Below are positions 12,561 to 23,208 of a stretch of DNA of 64,000 bases, piece by piece. The notes under the pieces were generated by a model. It was not told where the DNA came from and did no database searches. It was given only the letters and a program-made list of their open reading frames with translations. The DNA comes from Epiperipatus broadwayi (lineage: Eukaryota > Onychophora > Udeonychophora > Euonychophora > Peripatidae), in assembly GCA_028023455.1 (NCBI GenBank), contig JAQFVV010006311.1, positions 122,001 through 186,000 on the forward strand, read 5' to 3'. Made by a program: the position numbers and the translations under genes. Within the stretch, counting starts at the first letter, position 1. The number at the start of each line of letters is the position of its first letter.

Positions 12561-15463
12561 TCTTAATAAATTTTATTTATGGTATAACTTTTATTTATAG
12601 TTTATTATGAATTTTTTTTTTTTCATGCATTTTTTTTTATATACTAAAAAGAAAAATAATATTTTTTTTATTATAATTAAAGTATATGCAATTTTTTTGA
12701 CGAAGGGTACTTAGCATTACGAAAATTATTAAAGGTACACAGGTGTTGAAAATTTGGGAAACACTGTCGTATGTCTTCTTTGATCAAATTGTGAATATCA
12801 GGTGTGTAATTTGTCACTTTTAGCTTCACACAGGCTTCGGAATGTTCAAGTGTTAGACAATTCTTTGTGTAGTCAAAATACTTTTCATATATGAGAAAAT
12901 TTGATCACATAAATAAGTTGAATCGAATGTTGGATTTTCTTTAAACAATTAAAACTTTCAGGTAAAGAGATATCCTACAATTGAGAATGACAGTAGACTT
13001 TTCTAGGGACTCTCCTTCAAGAGTTTTCCTCAATTCTAGAAATTTTGTTTCCACAATTTCGATGATATAAATTCTATAAGTTCCATTTCAAAATTATCAG
13101 TGTCCATCCACTCAAAAAGAGATAAGTCACATCAAGCTGTTTTTAAATCAATTAAGTCAGGTTTGATGAGGAAAGAAAATATGGGTGCATGAATTTGAAA
13201 GTCTATACATCGTTTGGAAAATTTTTATTTAAGCATTTCAACATACTTTTGTATTTCATCTTTGTTAAAAGTAAATCATCTTCACTGGGCAATGATATTT
13301 GGAAAGTACTTGTAGGTGTTTAGTGGTAATATGGTGTCAAAATATATCTAATTTTGATGCAAATCCTTTCTACTGTTCAAAAAATTTTAGTACTGTTTGA
13401 TCCTTCCATTGTAAACACAAGTTCAAATCATTAAGGTGTTGTGTTATACCAATCCAAAACATCAATTTGCATAACCAGTCTTTATCATTCAACTCTGGGA
13501 AATGTTTTTTTTCTCATGAAAAAATATCTTGATTTCTTCCAAACATGATATAAATCTGTTTAAGATATTACCTTGACTAAGCCAACAAACATTGCTGTAT
13601 AGCGATAGGTCTACATATAAACTCTTCATTTCTTCTAAAAGAGACTTAATGAATAATGGAAAACAATAAAATTAATTATCTGAACAAGTGTCCATCACAG
13701 AATTCAAGTGCTGTAACAAGATTTTCACAACTAAACTTTCCTGATGTATAATACAGTGGAAACTTAATATTTGATGTCCAATATAATTTTCAAAAAGTTT
13801 AACAAATCTCTTTTCTTTTCTGACCATTGCACAAGCAGCATCAGTAATAACAGAAAATATTTTATTTATATGAATTTTCTGAATTTCAAAATAATTTTAA
13901 AATGCAGTGGTAATGACTTGTCCCTTAGTTGTACCAGCAGGAGGAATCAAACAACATAATTCTTCATAAATATAAACTTTTCCACAATATCGAGCGACTA
14001 TATTATGCGCGACACATCATTTATGCCAAGTGCTTTCAATAACAATGACACTAAATACAGAGATTTCTTGTAATCCAGTTTTCTGTTCTGTTGTTACATT
14101 GCCAGCCATATGTTATTCATCTCTCAATTGTTCTCGCAGAAGGTATTTCTTGAATTCGAGACAGTATTGTCTGTTTATGTGATAAATAACTAAATAAAAT
14201 TTGAGCACTTTTTAAAAATATTTTTTTTGATGAATCCACCATCTGTGAAAGGTTTGGCTTTGGAAGTTATGCATTGAGCAATTGTATAATTACATTCAGT
14301 GACTTTATTTTTACTTCCCATTATTAAAGCCAGAAACAGTTCTTTTAACAGCTTCAATGTTCTTATCAGTGTTCTTAAACGTGTACTGATAATTTGATAA
14401 TGTCTTTGTACACTTGATGTATGACAGATGACACTTTTGACACAATGCATAAACAGTATGATTCTTTTGTTGTACAAAACAATATTCATCAGGCCAAATG
14501 TCTTGAAAAGAACGAACATCAACTTTTTGTCTTTTATGAGTCATTTTAGGGTGGTATATTATTTAGTAATACAATAATTGTTTTCAAATACTACAGTTTG
14601 CACTAAACATACAATTGTACTCACATGCACAAAATTTAGACAGGAGCGCAGAGTGCAAATGCATGCATTGCAATGAAAATATAGGTAGAGTTCATTCAAA
14701 TTGGAAAGAACAGCAGCAGAGTATGTTTTTAACCATGTTGTACAGATTAGCTGATTGCAAATTTGCCAGCTGCATCATTGCTTTGCCTTTGTTTGCTTTT
14801 TTCTAGTCTACCTATATTTAAAAAACCACTTTTCATTAGAACTACTTCAGTTTGTTATTACTTTTATTAATTAAATATAATATTAATTACAAATGAAATT
14901 CGTGACAAATTTGATTGCTATGAAATGAGGTTAAGTTTTTACTAATGCTTTCGCATTTAAATTGCAATTTTAACTATTGTGTTTATTTATAGTTTTAATA
15001 TACTATGGAACTTCAATCGGGATGTTCACATGCTATTTCTACTTTTGGTTACATATGCATTATATACGCAAAATGTAATTGATGTGAATGCTTGCACTAT
15101 AATTTCAATATAATTTTATAAAGGTAATTTTTAATATATTTTTAATTCAATCAGCATGCCATTGAAAAACGTTTTGCTTGCTTTCCCATGTCTGGCACAC
15201 ATTACATATGTTTCCAATCTCTGTTTTACAGAATGAAAAAAAACATTGCACATATAAGTAATTTTTCTAAATGTGATGTGATGTATTATGGCTTCTCCTC
15301 AAACAAAGTCAAGAATATCTCAGCAATTATGCCCAGATAAACCTGTTAGCCACTTTCTTTTACATTCCTCACTCTAAATTTACCCATAATCTGCTCTATC
15401 CCATTTCCACAACATAATTTTTGTCAACTCTATAACCTTTATATCTAAATCCCCCTTATCTTT

Positions 15464-18400
15464 TCACAAACCCAGCATAAAAACCATTAATTCACTTTCT
15501 GTATAATCACTCTTTTCATATTTATTTTTCCACAACTTCATTATATGTACCCTTTCTGTTTTCAAACATTTACATTCAATTAACAAATGCCTAATATTTT
15601 CAATTCCTTCCTTACATAATTTACAAAATAAATCACCCATATTTTTCCATTTACATGTATATTCTTTTGTAGCTAAAGATCCTGTTCGAGCCTTAAACAA
15701 TAAACTACTTTCCTTTACTATTATCATATATTAACTCACACCTAATATTCTGTTTATTTCTATATATATTTAAACTCTTTTTACTCTCCATACTATTTCT
15801 CCATCTCTCTAACCCCCTAGTCTTTATTAATAAATTTATTCTTTTATCCCATTCCTTACTACTATAACACTCAATAATCCTCTTAACACAATCATCCCAT
15901 CTTTTGTACAAATATATTGATATAAATTTTTTATCCAAATCTTTTGCATACCGCATTACCTTTCTCACCCATCTTGTTACCTGCCCTTTACTCATAACCC
16001 AATTAAATACTATTTTAGCTATTCTTTTATTATCCATAAACTGCAATCTACCAAACATTTTCATTTTACTTTTTGCATCTCTCATATGAAAACTTGACCA
16101 TCCCATTTCTCCTTGAATTGCCTCCCTTGCTGTCCATACTTCTGCATCCAATGCCTTTGAGCTTTTTCTAAATAATCTAATATCTTTTTACTAACATATA
16201 ATTCATCATTACCATATGTTAACCCTGCTACTGCAACTCCTTTCCATATAATTCTAGCTACATCATATTTATTATATGAAAATACTGTTAATTTCTTTAT
16301 CAATCCCTTTCTTTTCTTTGCTTCATTTATCAATTTTTTCTCCCATTCATCCAAATAATTTTTCTGATTACTTAAAATAATTCCCAAATAACTATACCTA
16401 TTCACCACACTTAACTTAATAATATCTCCCAATAAAAATTCTACATCTTCTCTTTCATCAGTATTAACCATCATTATATTTGATTTTTCTTCACTAAATT
16501 TAATCCCCATCTCTTTACCCACCCTTGCACATGTCCTCAACATAACTTCCATATCTTCTCTTTTTTCTGCACACAAAAATATATCATCCGCAAAAAAAAG
16601 ACCTGACAAAATATATACTCCCTTACTACCTATTAACGGTATCTCTATCCCTCTTCCTAATCTTTCTATTGCTCTTTCCATTTCACTCAAATACAACACA
16701 AACAAAATAGGTGACATAGGGCATCCTTGCCTTAGTCCCACACCATTTTTAACTTTAATTGATTCTATATTCTCTAATTGATATATATAATAATTATTTC
16801 CATATAATTTCTTAATAATATCTATTAAAGCTTCATCCATTCCCAAATTTGCTAAACTTATCAATAATCTATTTCTATTTACTCTATCATATTCCTTCTC
16901 TATATCTATAAAACTCATATATAACTGTTTATCTGCATTCCTACTCATATCCATAAGTTGTGTAAGTACAAATAAACTATCTCCTATACGCCTATCTAAT
17001 CTAAAACCTCCTTGCATTTCACCCACTACATTATTCCCTTCCATCCATTTTACAACTTTACTAGCCACCATATACGAGAAAACTTTATATAAAACTGATG
17101 TTACCGCTATCGGTCTATAATTATTCAACTTTCTATGATCCTTACCCTTTCCTTTAAATAATAACCTTATTCTTGTATTACTCCACCTACTTGGGAAAAC
17201 TCTATTCTGTGCCATTTTATTAAAACAGGATAATAACTTTACTTTTGCCTTATATCCTAAATTCATTACCATCTCTGCTGCCCATCCATCTAAACCTCTT
17301 GCCTTCCCACTTTTCAATTTCTTCTCTACCTCAGTTAGTTCATTTTCTGAAAAGCTAATATTTCCATTACTATATTCTTTCATATTTTCTAACATTCTAT
17401 CATTCACATCTAACATCTTTTCTATATTCATTACATAACTATTTAAGATTCTCTCTAAATCTTCTCTAGAACTACACTCAGTTCCCTCATCATCTAGTAA
17501 TACTAACTCTCTCCCCCTACATTTCTCCTTTTAATATAATTCCAAATTTTTTTACTTCCATCTCTTCCACTTTTATTAATATCCTCCAACAATTTACTAT
17601 TCAATTTCATTCTCTCTCTATAAATATCTAGTTTAGCCAACTTCTTCTTTTCTAAGTACTTTTCCCATTTAGCATTAATATCTTTTTCACTTTCCTTATT
17701 CTTAATAGCACACTTATATTCTCTACATGCTTCTTTCCTTTCTTTTACACTTTTACTAATTTTAATTTTTTTATTACTTTTATTCTTTTCAATATTCTCA
17801 CCTAAAACCCTATTTGCAACTTTTTCTACTTCCTTACACCAATCCTTATACTCATCCCCAACCCACTCTTCCATTATTTCTTCAACTTGTATTTTATACT
17901 CTTCCAACTTATTCTTATCATTCACTCTCCATCCACATCTTTCACTATTATTTCTACTTTTATTTCTATTCTCCATCACATTACTAACCATTTCAATTAC
18001 AATAAAATTATGATCACTAGTACATACTTTTTCTTCATTATCAAATACCTTAATTTTCCGTATTTTATTTATTCCCTCTTTCTCTACCAATACATAATCT
18101 ATTGTGTGAAATATATTATTTCTGGACCATGTGTATTGTCCCTCATAAATATTTAATAAATTTCCAATACTCAAATTCACTTTCTGACAAAAATTCTTCA
18201 AAAGCTGTCCATTTTTATTATCTACATCATCAATTTCTTCAATATGTCCATTCATATCCCCTATAACCATTATTCTCTTCCCCTTTTCTTTAAAACTTTG
18301 TATATCCTTAACTAAACATTCATATATGTTACTATTCCACTCCAATATAATTTAACTATCTCCAGTAGCTATATAAACTATAGCCACCATTCATTCTTGT

Positions 18401-18754
18401 CTACCCAACCTTATTTCAAACCACAAGTGTTCTTGACATTTAACAATATTTAAATATTTTTTTGATATAACACCTATTTATACCCTGCCATACCAACTGT
18501 TCCAAAAAAGGTTCTTCTTCTTCACTTAAATGTGTTTCCACTACTGCTAATACCTCAAGCTCTTCATTTTCAATTGTTTTATTTAATTCCATCCACTTTT
18601 CTGGTTTCCTACCACCTTGCATATTCAAAAACCCAATTTTAACAATTTCTTCTTTCCTAACTACTCTTTTATAAATTCTTTTAATTCTTTCTTCTCCATT
18701 ACATTTATAAATTACTTTCTTACCATTAATTTTACAAACCCATTCCTTCTCCAT
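15464..18754 (-). pseudogene. LINE ORF2: AP endonuclease and reverse transcriptase
   Basis: Endonuclease motifs in order: LNMQGGR and VETHL (18754-18440), then after a stop GDMNGHI, YTWSRN...IDYVL and SDHNFIVIE (18345-17503). Reverse transcriptase follows from 17431 to 16082: YRPIAVTSVLYKVF, QGGFR, FIDIEKEYD (motif A, where most relatives have AFD), GLRQGCPMSPILFVLY (motif B), FFADDIFL (motif C with catalytic AspAsp), GIKFSEEKS and YLGIIL. After a frameshift near 16150 comes the C-terminal region, ending in CKLCKEG..NIRHLLIEC, a CCHC-like knuckle (15464-15727). At least four frameshifts or stops mean it is inactive, but blocks are long and clean, so the insertion is fairly young. Confidence 0.85.
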
Positions 18755-18851
18755 ATCTATATTTATATCAAAATCAAATTCCTTTTGCTTACTTCTTATA
18801 TTCCATCCATTCTTTTTAATAATATTACAATTTAAACACCCCCCCCCCCCT

Positions 18852-19768
18852 TTATAAGTTTCCCGAAAAAAATTCTTTATAAATCAAACTCCCTAAAACT
18901 TCACTTCCTTGTTTTCCTAAATGCAACCCATCTTTACTATATAACTCTCTCTTTCCAATAAAACAATCCCACACATCAACAAACATAACATTATTTCTCT
19001 CACACAATTTTTTCAATCTCTCGTTTATAGAACATGCCCTAACTAACAAATAACTCTTGTCAAACCTTGGTAATAATCCAACTATTCCTACTCTTCCTTT
19101 AATCATAATCAAATTCCTAATCAAATCTACATACTCATCCATTATTCTCTCTGATGATTCTAATAAATTATTAGTCCCACCATAACATATACATCTCTAC
19201 TACCTTGTTTTTTAACTTTATTTGCTACATCCCTAATTCTAGCTCCAGGCAAACATACTCTTACATACCTACTTCTATTTTACCTTGCAATTATATCCCC
19301 ACATTCTCTAATTAGTGAATCTCCTATCAATACTGTTTCATAATCTACTTTTTCTGCTCCATCCATAACATTTTCTAATACCTTCTGGTCCTCCTTATCT
19401 ATTTCTTCCTTATCATTCCTACTCAATAATTCCTTTATCTCCTCACATTTTATCTCTAATGATTTTAATTTTACTTCTACATCCTTCAGTTCTTCCTCTA
19501 TCTTATTTATTCTTTGACTAATCATCTCCATTACACTATTACTTTCTCCACCCACTATTCTTCGACTATCTACACTTTGAAAACACTTTCTCACCTCTTT
19601 TATCATATTAATACACTGACTGCATAACCATAAACCTTTTACATCCTTCCTAGTCTTATTTAAACATTTCAAGTGATATACCCCATCACATATAGTACAT
19701 TCTACAACAGCACGCTTAATTTCCTTTTCCCGATTATATAAACATTTTGAAATACAAATACAATCCAT
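18852..19768 (-). pseudogene. LINE ORF1: PHD finger, coiled coil, SGNH esterase
   Basis: The start is MDCICISKC at 19768. A PHD-type Cys4-His-Cys3 finger is visible: Cys5/Cys9, CTIC (24, 27), His32 and Cys35, CSQC (49, 52). Residues about 85-130 are charged heptad-like sequence (RINKIEEELKDVEVKLKSLE), probably a coiled coil. An SGNH hydrolase follows: block I IGDSLIREC just before a stop at 19280, block III GGTNNLL near 19160 in a shifted frame, and block V DGLHLGKQG near 18900, supplying the Ser, Gly/Asn and Asp-His catalytic residues. Such ORF1 proteins bind RNA/chromatin and carry an esterase of unclear role in CR1/L2 elements. One or two frameshifts between blocks I and III inactivate this copy. 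Confidence 0.8.
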
Positions 19769-19800
19769 TTTTTTTATTTTACGTTTTTCGAACGTTATAT

Positions 19801-20150
19801 TTTTCTTAAAAGTAAATCTTTTAATAACAAATTTACAAAAAACTAATCAACAAAATAACTTTTTTAAAAAATAATAATAATAATAATTCTATATATAAAA
19901 TAACAATATATAAATAAAACAAAACAAAAAATAAATAATAACTTTTTTAAAAATTTCTATATATAAAAATAACAAACTGAAAAAACTTTAAAACAAATAA
20001 AAAACACAATTTTCAATCTTTCAAATACTCTTAACCACTAATTACACTTTCACACACAATAATAATTAATATTAATGCTCTCAGACTAAACAAATTAAAA
20101 GAAATTTTTTTATTTGCTTATCTGAAATTCTTGATATATTTCACACTTAC
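19801..20150. other. A-rich intron between LINE and stem exon
   Basis: The sequence is dominated by A runs and AAT repeats and may include the LINE 5' leader. No exon is seen. The donor of the stem exon (GTAAGT on the minus strand) lies at 20150-20145. Confidence 0.4.
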
Positions 20151-20284
20151 TGTGGTGCCATCTACAGAGACTGTTACTTTGGATTGACTAGAAATAACTT
20201 CAATTAAGAGACTTTTAGGTTGGCTTTCTTGAAGTTTTAACCCGTTCCTTTTCATTTCCCCATTGTCTATACTGTTACTAAGAT
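20151..20284 (-). CDS. POMGNT1: POMGNT1 stem-domain exon
   Basis: On the minus strand an acceptor TTTTATCTAG precedes a 134-bp open segment followed by a strong donor GTAAGT. Joined to the upstream exon the first codon is GAT (Asp, split 1+2), and the exon ends in phase 0. The peptide ends EVISSQSKVTVSVDGTT, which matches the human POMGNT1 stem sequence EVYSSRSKVYVAVDGTT at about 13 of 17 positions; that comparison is from memory. POMGNT1 is a type II Golgi membrane enzyme that adds GlcNAc to O-linked mannose, for example on alpha-dystroglycan; its stem domain is carbohydrate-binding. This exon encodes the first strand pair of that stem. The next expected exon (start of the rest of the stem domain) was not found to the left. 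Confidence 0.8.
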
Positions 20285-20715
20285 CTAGATAAAAATAAAA
20301 AATTATATATATATATATTGTACACAAATATTTTTTATAATTCTATAAGTAAATCATTTTTTAAATACTCATTGAATTCTTATAAAAATAATTCCTTTCA
20401 TAAATGATTACTAGGTAACTTTTTTTTAAGTCACATTTTCTATTCACATGAAATCAATAATATTAAACTTGGTTTTTAAAATAAGAAATATTGTTATGAA
20501 TATAAAAATAAAAATAAAAACAAAAATAGAAAATAGAAAAATGATTAATTTTTCAAATATAAAAATTATTGGAAAAATTTTACAATATATTATTATTCCA
20601 AAATCTTTAAATTAGAACATTTTATAGATAGGAAACAATTATAATAGTAAAAAAAGAAAAATATTTAAAAATTATTTCTATAATTGCTGTTTTAAAAATA
20701 TTAATTAAAAAAATT
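20285..20715. other. AT-rich intron
   Basis: Nothing recognisable beyond A and T runs and a short TA repeat near 20306. Confidence 0.5.
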
Positions 20716-21000
20716 AGCAAAGATGTATAATATTAACTGAGGTTTGTAGGACGTTTGTAATAGTATGTTAAACTATTTCCATCATTTAATTGAATTGTTA
20801 AATGTTTTTAGAAAACTTCAAATTTTATTTATACTTTTCCAAATAGATAAAAATATATATAATATCAACACAGATTGTTTATATAATATTTTGAGTGGCT
20901 CCTCAGGTGTAACTGGCTTGAACAGTGAAGTCTTGCACAGGAATTAGAGCTGTGAGTTTAAGATGATATTTTAACTAACTAAGCTATTCTGTCAGAGACA
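20716..21000 (-). repeat. tRNA-headed SINE copy (family S2), degenerate
   Basis: The reverse complement from about 21000 begins GACAGAATAGCTTAGTTAG, close to the A-box region GAATAGCTCAGTTGG of the 56-kb copy, and continues to CACCTGAGGAGCC..CTCAAAA, a shortened form of the hammerhead-like tail seen there. The AT-rich remainder (20716-20880 on the plus strand, with AACTATTTCCATCATTT and AAACTTTTCC-like blocks) also recurs at 55945-56090. The B box is no longer recognisable. Confidence 0.55.
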
Positions 21001-21735
21001 ACAATCAGAAGAAATTTTATATGATCATTTATGAGGGTTTTCCTGATTTCTCAATTTTTTTCTTTTTAAAAGCAAAAATAAATGGTTTCCAAACATCATT
21101 TATCATTATATTAGGTTGAGGTATGTAGTTATTTGACATTGCCATATGAACAGCTTCTTTAAATTTTCTTTTTACCCTTTCTTTGCTATTATTCTTGCAT
21201 TTTTCCAACTGAATATATATATATATTCCCTGAGAAATGCACGATTTGCTATTTTAGGATACTTGTCTTTTCCTCTATAATTATTGTTTTATGATGATAT
21301 GGCTAATTTTTGCCAATATATAGCCTTTCACATTTATATAACAGTTCAACTATTAGTTATTATTTTTCAACATTTCAAGTTAGATTATACAGGTGGCATT
21401 GTGTTCAGAAAACTATAAATAAAGTTTGAAATTTTTCTAAAAACATTTAATAATTCAATTATAGGATGCAAATAATTCAAATATAATTACAAATTTTATT
21501 ATCATAATTTAAAAATAATTTATTGTCATAATTTATTGCCAAATATAACCGTAAAGATTAATGAAAAATAAAAAAAGGTATTTAAAAAAATAAATTAACA
21601 AAAAAAAAAAATTGCTTAGTATATATAGATAGAAGTAAATTGTATAATAAAAGTTTCATCCTTTTTATATATTGTTTCATAAATTATGATATTTGAGCAT
21701 ACATGCTAATATAAATACAATTTTCTTCTTCCTCC
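21001..21735. other. AT-rich intron
   Basis: No exon, RNA or recognisable repeat; a short TA microsatellite lies at about 21211-21225. Confidence 0.5.
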
Positions 21736-21814
21736 TTTATGTATTAATTTCTATATTTACATATGATAATATTTCCAACTTTCTTATACACTTAATACTA
21801 TTTTTTTAAACCAA

Positions 21815-21862
21815 AACTTTACTCTTAACAGTTTTGACAGTCTTGCAGTCATCATCAGAGCT
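21815..21862 (-). ncRNA. Hammerhead ribozyme-like motif (left terminus)
   Basis: On the minus strand the core CTGATGA (21858-21852) is followed by a stem II candidate GACTG-CAAGA-CTGTC (four of five pairs). AAAA stands where GAAA is required, so G12 is mutated. Stem III is ACT-GTTAAG-AGT, followed by A at the cleavage position, giving GUA. Stem I complementarity is weak and offset by one base. Probably a decayed type I hammerhead. Confidence 0.45.
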
Positions 21863-21978
21863 ACAATATCCAAATATATAATCATACAATTAATACATTA
21901 TATTTATATACATAATAACATGCATTTTAGCCTGACCATAAAATTAGTCTGATAATAAAATTTGTTAAAGAGTAGAAT

Positions 21979-22983
21979 AATATTTATTTTATAAAGCACA
22001 AACAGTATTGAAATTAAATTGAGAGAAACTGCAAACCTCTCGCGCTCATTAGTATCTAACAGCCAATCATATTGTAAATACAAGACAGAGAATTTAACAA
22101 GAAAAGGGCAGTCCACCCTATTCTTTACTTGTCTTTCTATATATCCAAGCCAGTCTAAAGTACTTAGATCTGAAAGCGTGAATATTAAATATCTTCACAC
22201 TTAACTCACTGAGTTTAAATTACAAACACACAGCGTGAAATCCTATGATTTACTATGCAGTAGTTTTTAGATGTTATAACTTGCAGTAACGTATGTAAAT
22301 AATATTTATTTTATAAAGTGCAAACAGTATTGAAATTAAATTGAGAGAAACTGCAAACCTCTTGCACTCATTAGTATCTAACAGCCAATCAGATCGCAAA
22401 TACAAGACAGAGAATTTAACAAGAAAAGGACAGTCCACCCTATTCTTTACTTGTCTTTCTATATATCCAAGCCAGTGTAAAGTACATAGATCTGAAAGCA
22501 TGAATATTAAATATCTTCACACTTAACTCACTGAGTTTAAATTACAAACATACAGCGTGAAATCCTACGATTTACTACGCAGTAGTTTTTAGGATGTTAT
22601 AACTTGCAGTATGTATGATCTGATTGGCTGTTAGATACTAATGAGTCCGAGAGGTTTGCAGTTTCTCTCAATTTAATTTCAATACTGTTTGCGCTTTATA
22701 AAATAAATATTATTTACATATGTTACTGCAAGTTATAACATTTAAAAACTACTGCATAGTAAATCATAGGATTTCACGCAGTATGTTTGTAATTTAAACT
22801 CAGTGAGTTAAGTGTGAAGATATTTAATATTCACGCTTTCAGATCTAAGTACTTTAGACTGGCTTGGATATATAGAAAGACAAGTAAAGAATAGGGTGGA
22901 CCGCCCTTTTCTTGTTAAATTCTCTGTCTTGTATTTATGATCTGATTGGCTGTTAGATACTAATGAGCGAGAGAGGTTTGCAG
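21979..22983. repeat. About 322-bp unit: two direct copies and one inverted copy
   Basis: A unit running from AATATTTATTTTATAAAG to AACTTGCAGTA is present at 21979 and again at 22301 (period 322 bp, few mismatches), and then as an inverted copy over 22613-22983. Each contains ACAGCCAATCA, GGTGGAC or its complement, and a TATATAG-GAAAGACAAG block. The 53.6-53.9 kb segment shows a diverged relative (TATATATAGAAA...TTGGCCGCTTTT). Confidence 0.85.
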
Positions 22984-23095
22984 AGTAGAATAATAAAATG
23001 GAAAATGATTATTTATAATGGTCAGGCTAAGATGTATGTTATTGATTATGTAAATAAATATAATGTATTAATTGTATGATTATATATTTGGATAC

Positions 23096-23135
23096 TGTAG
23101 CTCTGATGATGACTGCAGAAACTGTAAGAGTAAAG
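23096..23135 (+). ncRNA. Hammerhead ribozyme-like motif (right terminus)
   Basis: The core CTGATGA is at 23103-23109, GAAA at 23118-23121, and stem III ACT-GTAAG-AGT is followed by A, giving GUA with a permitted cleavage base. Stem II is reduced to TGACTGCA by a deletion relative to the left terminus, so activity is doubtful. Together the two termini imply an ancestral motif with an intact core. Confidence 0.45.
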
Positions 23136-23208
23136 TTTTGGTATAAAAAATAGTATTGTTAAGTATAAGAAAGTTGGAAATGATATCATATGCTAACATA
23201 AAGGTGTT

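Larger units (their letters stand above)
8105..12766 (+). mobile_element. Inner hAT transposon (hAT-1, Buster-like) interrupted by an LTR
   Basis: The left terminus is CAGTGTTTCCCAAAG; the right terminus read inward is CAGTGTTTCCCAAATT, a 14-bp near-perfect inverted repeat. The flanking 8-mers are CTGTATGT (8097-8104) and TCGTATGT (12767-12774), six of eight identical with central TA, the Buster-type target. Minus the LTR (10220-12428) the element is about 2.45 kb. It is inserted in the last codons of the hAT-2 transposase on the opposite strand. Confidence 0.9.
8079..14544 (-). pseudogene. hAT-2 transposase (EPM2AIP1/GTF2IRD2-type), split by hAT-1
   Basis: Read leftwards from 14544, the N-terminus begins MTHKRQKVDVRSFQ with W-x-D-E-Y and a CQKC zinc-binding pair, like the BED-type N-terminus of this family. 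Further on are SKAKPFTDGGFIKK, later DWLCKLMFW-GITQHLNDLNLCLQWKD, and near the end SEAC-KLKVTNYTPDIHNLI. Coding stops at 12775, where hAT-1 is inserted, and resumes at 8104 to encode DIQGQGSH and TAA at 8079-8081. Numerous stops and frameshifts separate the conserved blocks, so it is inactive. Family assignment rests on the order and wording of these motifs. The exact start is uncertain. Confidence 0.75.
6290..15223 (-). mobile_element. Outer hAT transposon (hAT-2) with nested insertions
   Basis: The left end CAGGGGTCATCAAC at 6290 is preceded by TTTTACAG (6282-6289), and the right end ...CTG at 15223 is followed by the identical 8-mer (15224-15231), an exact 8-bp target duplication with central TA as in the Buster branch of hAT. 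The right terminus read inward begins CAGAGATTGGAAAC, only partly matching the left. Removing the insertions at 6482-7993 and 8105-12766 (with one copy of each duplication) leaves about 2.75 kb, a normal hAT length. The internal transposase runs on the minus strand and ends just left of the inserted hAT-1. Confidence 0.85.
15290..19800 (-). mobile_element. CR1/L2-like LINE with PHD-esterase ORF1
   Basis: This is an almost full-length non-LTR retrotransposon on the minus strand: ORF1 (19768-18852) followed after about 100 bp by ORF2 (18754-15464). The ORF1 design, a PHD finger plus coiled coil plus SGNH/GDSL esterase, is known from the CR1/L2 group. The coding sequence is unusually codon-biased to A-ending and T-ending codons. 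Breaks: frameshifts near 19150-19280, a stop at 18350-18440, frameshifts near 17515, 16150 and 15720. A run of 12 C lies between the ORFs (18839-18850). Both outer ends are approximate, and I found no target duplication. Confidence 0.8.
21736..23208. mobile_element. Foldback-like element with long inverted termini
   Basis: Positions 21736-21970 and the reverse complement of 22983-23208 are homologous over most of their length (shared blocks: TTTCCAACTTTCTTATAC, CCAAAACTTTACTCTTA, GTCATCATCAGAGCTAC, AATTAATACATTATATTTAT, TAGCCTGACCAT). Between them lies an array of a roughly 320-bp unit. Long inverted termini enclosing tandem units are characteristic of Foldback-type elements, but no transposase or target duplication is visible. 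Each terminus carries one hammerhead-like motif. Confidence 0.6.

Noticed and set aside
17887-18156. Plus-strand hydrophobic frame of 89 residues
   Set aside because: Antisense shadow of the LINE endonuclease domain.
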